Shown: positions 43,740 through 52,144 of the stretch, piece by piece
How the letters are laid out: every line of letters starts with the position of its first letter
How positions within the stretch are numbered: position 1 is the stretch's first letter
Origin: Saccharopolyspora gloriosae
Lineage (GTDB): Bacteria > Actinomycetota > Actinomycetes > Mycobacteriales > Pseudonocardiaceae
Length of the DNA stretch: 64,000 nucleotides
Reading direction: 5' to 3'
Assembly (NCBI RefSeq): GCF_014203325.1
Contig: NZ_JACHIV010000001.1
Span: forward strand, 3,473,501 to 3,537,500
Translations under genes and position numbers: made by a program
The notes under the pieces: generated by a model
The model's database searches: none
What the model was told of the DNA's origin: nothing
The model's input: the letters and a program-made list of their open reading frames with translations, nothing else

Positions 43740-44335
43740 GACTACCGCAATCGACCGGGCACTCCGCCGGACTTTAGAGGCCCGTTGCCCGCGTAGGACA
43801 AGTTGAAACTTTTGTTTGTCAGCGGAAAATCGGGAACGATCGTGTTGTTCAACGCCACCGGCAGCGCTGCCCATTTGAAGAAGCTCGGGTAGGCGACCTT
43901 TACTCGGCTCAATCGCCCATCCACCGCGAGCTCTACCCGGTGAACGATAGTGCCCTCCAACCTTCGGTGATGCCCACACCGGAACGACCGGGCCTACCGA
44001 CGTCGTCGACGTGCTCACTCGTAGCGGAAACCCGGCCGTCCATCTGCTTCACCAAGTGCGCGATCATCTCGATCGAACGACCGATCTCCTCAGCCCTCCC
44101 GGAAAAACGGGCCAACACGTCGCCCCCAGTCTGCTCGTAGCAGAGGCGCTTCTGCGGCGGAGGCAGCACCGGGTGGTCCCACCGGGCATCTACCGCCAAC
44201 CCGCTGGCGCGGGCGACGTAGCCCAAGGTTCCCAGATCGGATGCCTGCTGTGAGGAAAGCACTGCGGTACCGGTGAAGCGGTCCCGCACCAGTGCAGATG
44301 TGAGTTTGTGCGGTAATTCCGTACGGTCGGAACCG
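43740..44335 (-). pseudogene. Hydrogenase/complex-I large-subunit (HycE-like) C-terminal remnant
   Basis: Two minus-strand frames carry consecutive parts of one family. First (about 44330-43935): VRDRFTGTAVLSSQQASDLG, VARASGLAVDARWDHP, VLARFSGRAEEIGRSIEMIA. Second (43960-43742): GTIVHRVELAVDGRLSRVKV, NTIVPDFPLTNKSFNLSYAG. These match the end of HycE/NuoD-like large subunits. A missing G in GGAGGG near 43945 separates the frames, and a stop lies upstream of the first. The site where Ni-hydrogenases have DPCxxC reads NKSFNLSYAG, so it was a non-nickel paralogue. Confidence 0.75.
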
Positions 44336-44418
44336 GCTGCAACTCATTGGTGACGGGCCTGAAAGGCGGTGGGCTCGACGGAGCCGGGCCGTCGCGGCCT
44401 CGATAACCCCCCGCGGCC

Positions 44419-46362
44419 TCACAACACGACATCCGGGTGCAGCCGGGAGACCGTCCACATTCGCTGCCTACGCACCACCAGCGTTGTCGCCAGTAGGAAC
44501 ACCACCAGGAACCCGCCCAGCACCGCGAAGTCCCGCACCAGGTGTTCCGCGAGTCCTCCGGAGATCGTTACCCGCAGCCCGTCGACGAGGTAGGTCATCG
44601 GCAGCAGGGGGTTGAGCGCTTGGAAGAACACCGGTGTGGTGGGCATCGGGTACAGCCCGCCCGAGGAGGTCAGCTGGAGCACCAGCAGGACCAGTGACAC
44701 CACGTCTCCCGGTACGCCGAGAGCGGTGCGCAGGAAGTGGTCGATCGCCGTGAACGCCGCGATCCCGACCAGCATCAGCAGCACGCACGCGATCGCGTGC
44801 CGCGGCGCCAGCCCCAACCCGAGGTCCACCACGGCGTAGAGGATCAGCGCTCCGAGGCCGCCCAGGATCGCCGCCGGCATCCATCCGGCGACCGCGATGG
44901 TGAACGAGCCGGCGCGTCCGGCCAGGGCGCGCAGGTTCACCGGCCGCAGCAGCAGGAACGCGAACAGCCCGAACACCCACAGCGCGATGCTGAAGAAGAA
45001 CGGCGCGAAACCTCGGCCGTAAGGCCCGGCCGGGTTCAGATTCTCCCGATCGATGCGCACTGGGGTGCCCAGCACCCGCGCGGCCTCGGTGACCTGGTCG
45101 GAGTTGGTCGCCGGAATGCGGCCGAACGCCGAGTCCACGGTGTGGGTGAGGTCCGCGGCCGCGGAGTTGGCCTGATCCGCGGCGGTCCGCATCGTGCCGG
45201 AGCCCTCTTCCAGCGCGCCGAGACCCGTGGTGATCGTCCGGGATCCTTCCGCGACGGAGTGGGCTCCGGAGTCGATTAGCCGGATCGGGACGTTCGCGTC
45301 CAGAACCTTGCGCTGGGCCTGCCCGACGTCGTCGCGGGCTTCCTGCGCTCGGGCCAGCGCCTGGCCCGCCTCCTGCTGGCTGCGCGCCGCGTCCTGATCC
45401 GCCCGGCCGGCGCGGGCGTCGAGATCGCGTGCGTGCTCGCGCGTCCGCTGCACGATCGGCTCGTCGGCCAGCTCGGGACGAGCGCGCACGAGTTCGTCCA
45501 AGTCGGCCATTCCGCGCTCGGTGCCCTGCTTGACCGCGCTGGTGGCCGCGTGCGCAGCGGCGGTTCCGCGATCCACCTCGGCGGCGGTGTCGACCATCGC
45601 GTCCGCGACGGCGGGAAGCCGGTCCGCGACCGCCCGGTTGAGCTCACCGGTGACCTGGTCGATCTGCCCGGTGGCTTCGGCGACCTGCGCGGCTCCGTCG
45701 CTGACCTGCCCCGCTCCGTCGTGCAGCGCGCCGCTCCCCGAGACGAGCGAACCGGTTCCCTGCTGGGCCACCTCGGTGGCGCCGAGCAGTCGGTGCGCGC
45801 CGTTGGAGGCCGCGCTCAAGCGGTCCCTCACGTCGGAGAGCTCGCCGTAGATGCTGCGCACGTAGGCGCCGTGGGCCGCCGCGTTGATCTGGTCCTGAAG
45901 TCGGGGCTGCACGACCTCCGTCATGATCCCGGCGATGTAGTTGTTCGCGTCGTTGAGCCGGATGTCGATGCCGGCCTGCTCGGGCACGGTGTTGCTCGCG
46001 GTCGCGAGCTTCGCGCTGAAATCGGACGGGATCGTGATCGTGAAGTAGTAGCGCCCCTGCTCCAGCCCGTCCCGCGCCTCGTCCTCGCCGGTGAAGCTCC
46101 ACTGGAACGTCCCGGCCGCTTTGAGCTGCTGCTGCACTTCTCGCCCGGCGTCGACCCGCTGCCCCTGCGCGGTGTGCGCGACGTGGTCCTGGTTGACCAC
46201 GGCGACCGGAATGCGGTCGAGCTTGCCGTAGGGATCCCAGTTCGCCCACAGGTACATGGCCCCGTACAGCAGCGGGATCAGGCACAGCAGCGGCGGGACC
46301 AGTTTTCGCAGCGGGCCGCGGAACCTGCGCAACTCCAGCAGGGCCAGTTTGACGGCGGTCAT
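44419..46362 (-). CDS. YhgE/Pip-domain membrane protein (ABC-2 permease-like)
   Basis: 647 residues. One N-terminal membrane helix (LVPPLLCLIPLLYGAMYLWA) is followed by the YhgE/Pip signature (IPVAVVNQDHVAHTAQGQRV), a long helical extracytoplasmic domain with Gly/Ala repeats (GAGQVSDGAAQVAEATGQID), and about five C-terminal helices. Such proteins accompany ABC transport or ESX-like secretion and act as phage receptors in Firmicutes; the role here is open. It starts 20 bp after an ABC ATPase stop on the same strand. Confidence 0.9.
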   Translation of the reverse strand: MTAVKLALLELRRFRGPLRKLVPPLLCLIPLLYGAMYLWANWDPYGKLDRIPVAVVNQDHVAHTAQGQRVDAGREVQQQLKAAGTFQWSFTGEDEARDGLEQGRYYFTITIPSDFSAKLATASNTVPEQAGIDIRLNDANNYIAGIMTEVVQPRLQDQINAAAHGAYVRSIYGELSDVRDRLSAASNGAHRLLGATEVAQQGTGSLVSGSGALHDGAGQVSDGAAQVAEATGQIDQVTGELNRAVADRLPAVADAMVDTAAEVDRGTAAAHAATSAVKQGTERGMADLDELVRARPELADEPIVQRTREHARDLDARAGRADQDAARSQQEAGQALARAQEARDDVGQAQRKVLDANVPIRLIDSGAHSVAEGSRTITTGLGALEEGSGTMRTAADQANSAAADLTHTVDSAFGRIPATNSDQVTEAARVLGTPVRIDRENLNPAGPYGRGFAPFFFSIALWVFGLFAFLLLRPVNLRALAGRAGSFTIAVAGWMPAAILGGLGALILYAVVDLGLGLAPRHAIACVLLMLVGIAAFTAIDHFLRTALGVPGDVVSLVLLVLQLTSSGGLYPMPTTPVFFQALNPLLPMTYLVDGLRVTISGGLAEHLVRDFAVLGGFLVVFLLATTLVVRRQRMWTVSRLHPDVVL

Positions 46363-46382
46363 GTGGCTACCGATCCTCCGCT

Positions 46383-47045
46383 TCAGTTCGGGCGTTCAGC
46401 ACTGGCCAGCCGGTCCGCGCTGCGCTGCGGCAGCACCACCGGTACCGCGTCCGGGAAGCACGGTGGGAAGTCCGTGGTGCTGAGCAACAACGTGGTACCG
46501 GATTCACGCACCCGGCCGAGGCCGCCCCACACCTGCGCACGCCCGTCCGGCCCGCACCCGGTGTCCGGCTCGTCGACAACCACGGCCCCCGGCTCGCGCG
46601 CCACCGCCAGCGCGACGGCGACCAACACGTTCGTCGCCGGGTCCAGGTCCTCGACCACTGCTCGACCCGGCACGTCGACCCCGACGAGTTCGAACGCAGC
46701 GCAGATGGCCGAGGAATCGACCCGGTCGATCCAGCGACGTTCGGCGATCAGGTCGTCGACCCGCAGCCGCTCCTCCAATTCGCACACCGGTGCGCGGGCG
46801 AGCGCCACGGTCTCGCGAACCGCGGCGGCATCACCGGGCAGGAAGTGCTCCCCGACGCGCACCGCTCCGCTGACGAACCGCATCCGGCCGGAAAGCGCGA
46901 GCAGCAGCGAAGTCCGCCCGGAACCGGAGGGGCCGCGAACCAGCAGCACGCCGCCCGCCTCGACGGCGGTCGAGACGTTCTCGAAAACCGGCCCCCTGTT
47001 CCCACGCACCGACACGCCTTCGGCGACCACATCCGTCCCTGACAC
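46383..47045 (-). CDS. ABC-type ATPase with degenerate motifs
   Basis: 220 residues. Walker A reads GPSGSGRTS: the catalytic lysine is Arg. The ABC signature (LSGGQ) is replaced by LDPATNVLVAVALAVA. Walker B is VVVDEPDTG. The fold is ABC, but catalysis may be impaired. Forms an operon with the YhgE/Pip gene. Confidence 0.82.
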   Translation of the reverse strand: MSGTDVVAEGVSVRGNRGPVFENVSTAVEAGGVLLVRGPSGSGRTSLLLALSGRMRFVSGAVRVGEHFLPGDAAAVRETVALARAPVCELEERLRVDDLIAERRWIDRVDSSAICAAFELVGVDVPGRAVVEDLDPATNVLVAVALAVAREPGAVVVDEPDTGCGPDGRAQVWGGLGRVRESGTTLLLSTTDFPPCFPDAVPVVLPQRSADRLASAERPN

Positions 47046-47701
47046 CGGGGCACCCTAACCGGAATGGCACCCGATCACGCAGCACCACGCTCTCGTTTCC
47101 CGGAAACAACGATCGCTCCTGCCGAGATGCGGCGGCGCTCCCCCAGCCGCCCGCTCCGCGCTCCAACCGAACCACTTTCGTCAGCGGCGTAACGATTCCC
47201 CGATAAAGGGGGTCAGGGCGTACGACGTCGTAGTATCGAAACACTCTCATTAGACCCCATACAGCTTTCGCGCAGACCCCTTTACTTTGCCAAGTACGCT
47301 GAGAGCTGAGCATGCCGCTGACCGCCAGTGCAGCCGGGAGTCAAGGGATCGTGGCTTCGAATCTCGTCGTCCCGACGGTCGAGGAAGCCCGCTGATCTAG
47401 TACGAAAGTGCAGTTCAGCGGGCTTTTTGGTATTGTGGTGTCGATCTCACATTGGATCTTCCCGGATCCGCCGTGCCGATTTTTGGGAGGATCCGTCCGC
47501 GCACCGCGAAATGGGGTCGCGCAGTGGGAGGATTTCCTGGTCACCTAACCGGGTGTTCTTCAGAACAACGCCCACACTCGCCTACGCCGCCGTACTGCGA
47601 ACCCGGGAACCCATGAACCGACGACCAAGCTCCACGCCGGGCCACGAGCCGGAGTGAATAATAACCGCACCTACCCGAGATAAAACACCAGGTCAAGAAG
47701 T
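47046..47701. other. Intergenic region, 656 bp, with tRNA-like fragment and terminator
   Basis: No gene is supported. At about 47345-47377 GTGGCTTCGAATCTCGTCG and GTCCCGAC resemble a T-arm and acceptor 3' strand, but the T-stem does not pair well (C-C mismatch) and no 5' half is present. A clean hairpin terminator follows. Confidence 0.35.
47386..47428 (+). terminator. Rho-independent terminator
   Basis: AGCCCGCTGA / TCAGCGGGCT, a 10-bp perfect stem with a 19-nt loop followed by TTTTT. No complete gene ends just before it; it may belong to a lost tRNA. Confidence 0.75.
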
Positions 47702-47790
47702 GTCGGCCCCGCGTACGCGGGGATGTTCCTTTCGGCGAGCTCCGCCGCGGCGATCGGGTTCAGTCGCCCCGTGTACGCGGGGCCCGTCGG
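47702..47790 (+). CRISPR. Two-repeat CRISPR relic, different repeat family
   Basis: GTCGGCCCCGCGTACGCGGG at 47702 and GTCGCCCCGTGTACGCGGGG at 47763 are similar dyad-bearing units about 60 bp apart (28-nt repeat plus 33-nt spacer). The first continues GATGTTCC, a type I-E-like ending; the second has a degraded 3' end. The repeat differs from that of the main array at 54.5 kb. Confidence 0.5.
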
Positions 47791-48057
47791 CCACCATCAC
47801 GACAACCAACACGCAGCCCGACACCGAGAGTGCGCCGCTGTCCCACTGTCGGCATGGACGCGTCGGCGCCATCACTATCGCCGTCGGCCACTTGTACGGC
47901 GAACCCGGGTTGACCGGCGTCTTCCTCGTGCTCGTCGCGGCACTGCCGATCACCGTCCTCGTCGTCAGCCGGGGCGAGCAAACCGGACGCACGCCTTCCA
48001 AAACGATCTCGACAACACCTCACCTCTACGAGCCCAGCAACACCCAGCGGAGGCCCC

Positions 48058-49291
48058 ATGACAACGACACTGTTCACCAACGCCGCCGTGCTCGACCCTG
48101 TCACCGGGACTCGCACCCCGGATCAGGCCGTGCTCATCGTCGACCACAGGATCCGCGAAACCGGCCCCACCACCGAAGTGCACACCGCTACGTCCGACCG
48201 CATCATCGACGCCGGTGGCCAGACCCTCCTGCCAGGGCTCATCGACGGTCACGTACACACCTATTTCCAAAGCCTGAACCTACCTCTGATGCAGTCCTGG
48301 CTGCCCTCTTACCTCATCCCGAAGGCCGTCCGGTCGCTGCAGGACATGCTCCAGCGCGGCTTCACCACCGTCCGCGATACCGGCGGCGCCGATTTCGCCC
48401 TCGCCCAAGCCGTCGATGACGGGATCATCGCTGGCCCTCGTCTCATCTACGGCGGCGCCGCCCTGTCCCAAACCGGAGGACACGGCGACGGGCGCCAACC
48501 CGGCGACGTCAGCCGCAACGACTGCTGCCGCTGCCCGTCCATCGCCCGGATCGCCGACGGACCCGACGAGGTCCGCGCCGCCGCCCGCGACGTCCTGCGC
48601 ACCGGCGCACACCACCTCAAGCTGATGCTGTCCGGCGGAGTGTCCTCCCCGACCGACAGCATCTCCTCGGTGCAATACAGCAACGAGGAAATCGCCGTCG
48701 CCGCCCGCGAGGCCACCGCCGCGGGCCGCTACGTCACCGGCCACACCTACCTCGCCGCAGCGATCGCCAACGCACTCGACCTCGGGCTGCGCTGCATCGA
48801 ACACGGAAACCTGATCGACGAGACCACGGCGCGGAAGTTCGTCGACAAGGACGCCTTCCTCGTACCCACCCTCGCCACTTACCACGCGATGGACGAAGTC
48901 GGCCTCGAGATCGGCATGACGAAGAGCAGCCACGACAAGAACCGCGAGGTCCTCGACGCCGGCCTTTCCGCGCTCGAACTCGCCCACCGCACCGGCGTCA
49001 ACCTGGTCTACGGCACCGACCTCATCGGAGAGATGCAGGTCCGCCAGCTCGACGAGTTCACGCTGCGAACCCAGGTCCAGCGACCCATCGACGTGATCCG
49101 CTCCGCCACCACAACCGCAGCCCGGCTGCCCGGACTCGAAGGACACATCGGAACCGTTGCCCCCCGGCGCATCCGCCGACCTCATCATCGTCGACGGCGA
49201 CCCGCTCAACGACATCTCCGTACTCACCCGCCCCGACCAATGCCTGTCCCTCGTCATGAAGAAGGACGAGGTATATCGCAAGACCCTCTGA
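48058..49291 (+). pseudogene. Amidohydrolase, frameshifted near the C-terminus
   Basis: ATG 48058. LLPGLIDGHVHTYF holds the HxH metal motif near residue 64; HHLKLMLSGGVSSP, YVTGHTYLA, CIEHGNLI and LVYGTDLIGE carry the remaining ligands. It resembles imidazolonepropionase/Xaa-Pro-dipeptidase-type amidohydrolases. Six Cs at about 49158-49163 shift the frame: with five the protein continues APGASADLIIVDGDPLNDIS and ends at KDEVYRKTL (49291). Only about 40 C-terminal residues are affected, so activity could be partly kept or the C-run could be a sequencing error. Confidence 0.85.
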
Positions 49292-49459
49292 CATCATCCG
49301 CCCACGAATCGCCCGTCCCTGCCCCAGCAGCATCGACAAGCGCGATGGTGTCGATCGAGGTGTGGTCGAGCCGAGCAACCGGGGTCGGTTCCGCGCCTCG
49401 GCGGCTTCGACCATGGGCAGCGCCTGGGCGATCACGGGAGCCACGGAACCGTTTTCGTT

Positions 49460-49625
49460 CAGCGGCCACACCTTGTTCTGCACTTCAGCAACGATTGCGG
49501 CCTTCATCCGTCGAGCCATATCAGCCGGGCACTTCGGGACGACCGACCCCGAGCTCGCGCTCGCTACCGCAGGCGGCGCACTCCTCGGACTCCTCCACCT
49601 GCGCGTGCACAGCAACGACCACGGT
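49460..49625 (+). pseudogene. TetR-family C-terminal fragment
   Basis: IAAFIRRAISAGHFGTTDPE followed by LALATAGGALLGLLHL is the C-terminal helix pair of TetR regulators. No HTH is found upstream. Confidence 0.5.
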
Positions 49626-49899
49626 CCCGACAATCACCCCGAGCAACTCAGGCTGACGCTCCAGAACCGTTGCGTCCCTGTTTCGTCCGGGCCGGTGAAT
49701 TGTGGTTGCGTCCATCGCATTCGGTACAATGAATACTCCTGAATTACCGAATCTGCTTGAGTGAAGGCTGGCGAACTGGGCGCTGAGAGCTTGAAACGAG
49801 AGCTCGGCGCTTTTGACTGGCACGGAAGGTCTGGCCACTCTTCGGCCGCTTTGGCTTGTGCTGAGGTCTCTCCGCGCGTCATGGCTTGCTGGGCAGCAC

Positions 49900-50120
49900 T
49901 CTGCGAATCAGCTGAGCTGGCGCTGGACGTTCGTCGCGGTGCCGGTGCTGGGCGCGGTGGCGCTGCTCGCGGCCTGGCGGTTCGTGCCGCACCAGCCTTC
50001 CGGGTCGGTCGGGGTGCGCCACGAGCTGGCGCTGGGCATCGTGGGTGTTCGGTTTCGCCGGAGTCTTCGCCTGCTACAACTACATCGCTCCAGCGCTTCA
50101 GTCGCGGTCGGTTTTGAGTG
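49900..50120 (+). pseudogene. MFS transporter fragment, frameshifted
   Basis: LSWRWTFVAVPVLGAVALLA followed by AWRFVP is the MFS helix-6 and loop region. In another frame ASWVFGFAGVFACYNYIAPA continues the family. IS-A begins about 50 bp later. Confidence 0.6.
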
Positions 50121-50178
50121 CTGATGTGCCTAGCCAGTAACAAGCGTGGAGAGCGAGTTCGACGTCTAAGAGCGCGTC

Positions 50179-50637
50179 TCACTTGGCGTGTTGGAGTCGT
50201 TTGAAGCAGACGAGGGCGGCTGCCAGGGCGAGGAAGGCTTTGAAGGTGTCGGCGCGGCGTTCGTAGCGCAGGGTCAGGCGGCGGTAGCCGGTGAACCAGG
50301 CCATGGAGCGTTCGATGACCCACCGGTGGCGGCCGAGGCGTTCCTTGGGCTCGATGTCCTTGCGGGCCAGTCGGGGTCGGATTCCCTTGTCTCTCAACCA
50401 TCGGCGACGTGCGCGGCTGTTATAGGCCTTGTCGCCATGCAACTTCGCGGGCTTGCGGCGTCGCGGCCCGCGGCGGGAGCGGACCGGCGGGATCGCGTTG
50501 ACCAGCGGGATCATCGCGTCACCATCAGCCGTGTTGCCTGCCGAGATCCCGGTGACCATCGGCAGCCCGGTAGCGTCGGAGAGCATGTGGAGTTTCGAAC
50601 CAGGCTTGCCCCGATCGACCGGGCTCGGACCGGTCAT
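50179..50637 (-). CDS. IS-A transposase, C-terminal DDE frame (copy 2)
   Basis: 152 residues, protein identical to the frame at 37218. Confidence 0.87.
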   Translation of the reverse strand: MTGPSPVDRGKPGSKLHMLSDATGLPMVTGISAGNTADGDAMIPLVNAIPPVRSRRGPRRRKPAKLHGDKAYNSRARRRWLRDKGIRPRLARKDIEPKERLGRHRWVIERSMAWFTGYRRLTLRYERRADTFKAFLALAAALVCFKRLQHAK

Positions 50638-50993
50638 AGATCCCCTTTCTTCGCCCGAACATGGGCGGCGTCAACCACCGCGCGGGACCAGTCGATCAAG
50701 CCCTGACCACCTAACTCGTCCAGCATCGCGTGATGGATCCGTGCCCACAAGCCCGCTTCGGTCCAGCGCACGAACCACCGGTGCGCGGTCGGGACCTTGA
50801 CGCCGAACGACGGCGGCAGCCACCGCCACGCGCACCCGCTGGTGAGCACGTACACGATCGCCGTGAACACCATCCGAGGGTTCGCCGGCGCCCGACCACC
50901 ACCCTGCGGGCGGTCCTTAACCTCGGGAATCAACGGCTCGACCAGCTCCCACAGCTCGTCAGGAACCAACCGGCGCGACAACGCATCAACCAC
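50634..50993 (-). CDS. IS-A transposase, N-terminal frame (copy 2)
   Basis: 119 residues, protein identical to the frame at 37673, overlapping the next frame by ATGA. Confidence 0.85.
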   Translation of the reverse strand: MVDALSRRLVPDELWELVEPLIPEVKDRPQGGGRAPANPRMVFTAIVYVLTSGCAWRWLPPSFGVKVPTAHRWFVRWTEAGLWARIHHAMLDELGGQGLIDWSRAVVDAAHVRAKKGDL

Positions 50994-51046
50994 AATGGAC
51001 GATCATCCCGGACGGCGGGTCAAGATCCAAACGAGACACGCTCTAA

Positions 51047-51932
51047 GAACTCCTAACAGAATGTTTGGGTGCGTCGGTGTTGGACGAGGCAGGTGGTGAG
51101 TTGGAGGAGGCGGTCGTGGGTGTCGGCGCGGCGTTCCCAGCGAGTACGTAGACGGCGTGGCCAGTGCAGCCAGCCGAGGCTGCGTTCGATGACCCACCGG
51201 ACCACCGGATCCGTGCCCGTCGCCGCGGCGGGTGATCACGTGTGTAGTACGGCGATGCCGGCGCAGGTGCCGGTATTTTTCGTGGTCGTAGGCATGATCG
51301 GCATAGACCACCTCTGGCCGGAATCGGGGCCGTCCGCGTCGTCCTCGGACACCGGGAATGGCGTGGGTCAGCGTCATCAGCTGGGTGACGTCGTTGCGGT
51401 TGCCATCGGTAAACGTCACCGCCAGTGGGGTTTCGCGCGCATCGGAGAACATGTGGTGCTTCGAGCCCGGCCGGGCGCGGTCTACCGGGCCCGGCCCTGT
51501 TTTGGGCCGCCTCGCATGGCCCGCACATGAAAGGCATCGACCACCGAACGGGAACAGTCGAGCTGGTCAGCCCCGCGCGGCGTGGCCAGCAGCACCTGCT
51601 GGAGTCGCGTCCACACGTCGGCTTCGTGCCAGTCGCGTAACCAACGCCAGCACGTCATCCCCGAGCCGAACCTCAACTCCTGAGGCAGAAACTTCCACTG
51701 GATACCGGTGTGCAACACGAACAAGATGCCCTGGAACGTCGTTCGGTCATCGATCCGGGGACGCCCACCCTTCTCCGGCACCCGCGTGTCCTGCGCAGCA
51801 CGGGCTCGAGCAGTTCCCACAACTCGTCGTCGACCTCCCACGGTCACCGCCGGGCCACCAAACACCTCCACTGACGACAACAAGATCAACCCGCGGCTAC
51901 CGTGTCACCAAGATTATTTTTGTTACAAGTCC
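51047..51932 (-). mobile_element. IS-B copy 2, decayed
   Basis: 886 bp with ends GAACTCCTAACAGAA and (reverse) GGACTTGTAACAAAA, flanked by TAA on both sides. The transposase carries at least two indels relative to copy 1. Confidence 0.82.
51050..51889 (-). pseudogene. IS-B transposase, inactivated
   Basis: Homologous to the transposase at 36317. The N-terminus loses frame before DTRVPEKGGRPRIDD because bases are missing in the PLLPQ region, and a deletion after GDGHGSGG removes the LGVVRWVIERS stretch's frame. Both halves otherwise align with copy 1 with many substitutions. Confidence 0.8.
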
Positions 51933-51937
51933 TAAAG

Positions 51938-52060
51938 ATGTTGACGGACGACATCCGCAACGAGGACCGGATCGTGCTGTATCCGCCTTACCGGGCCGCC
52001 GATCAACCAGATCTGGAACGCCCCACACACGCCACCCATGACGCGCCCCCACTCGAATAG
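51938..52060 (+). CDS. Short frame, probable 3' gene fragment
   Basis: 40 residues: MLTDDIRNEDRIVLYPPYRA, then a polar tail ADQPDLERPTHATHDAPPLE. It begins 3 bp after the IS target site and looks like the tail of a gene cut by IS-B. Not recognised. Confidence 0.3.
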   Translation: MLTDDIRNEDRIVLYPPYRAADQPDLERPTHATHDAPPLE

Positions 52061-52144
52061 CCACACACGAGCCACGCAGCGCGCCACAACACCACCCACG
52101 ACACGCGGGTTAAACCACGACTCGACGCCCCTCACTCGGGGATA

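Larger units (their letters stand above)
50170..51043 (-). mobile_element. IS-A copy 2
   Basis: 874 bp, apparently identical to the copy at 37209 and in the same orientation. Flanks TAA on both sides (50167-50169 and 51044-51046), a clean 3-bp target duplication. IS-B copy 2 follows directly. Confidence 0.88.

Noticed and set aside
49058-49633. 191-residue minus-strand frame opposite the amidohydrolase tail
   Set aside because: The plus strand carries amidohydrolase and TetR-like segments; this frame shows no family.
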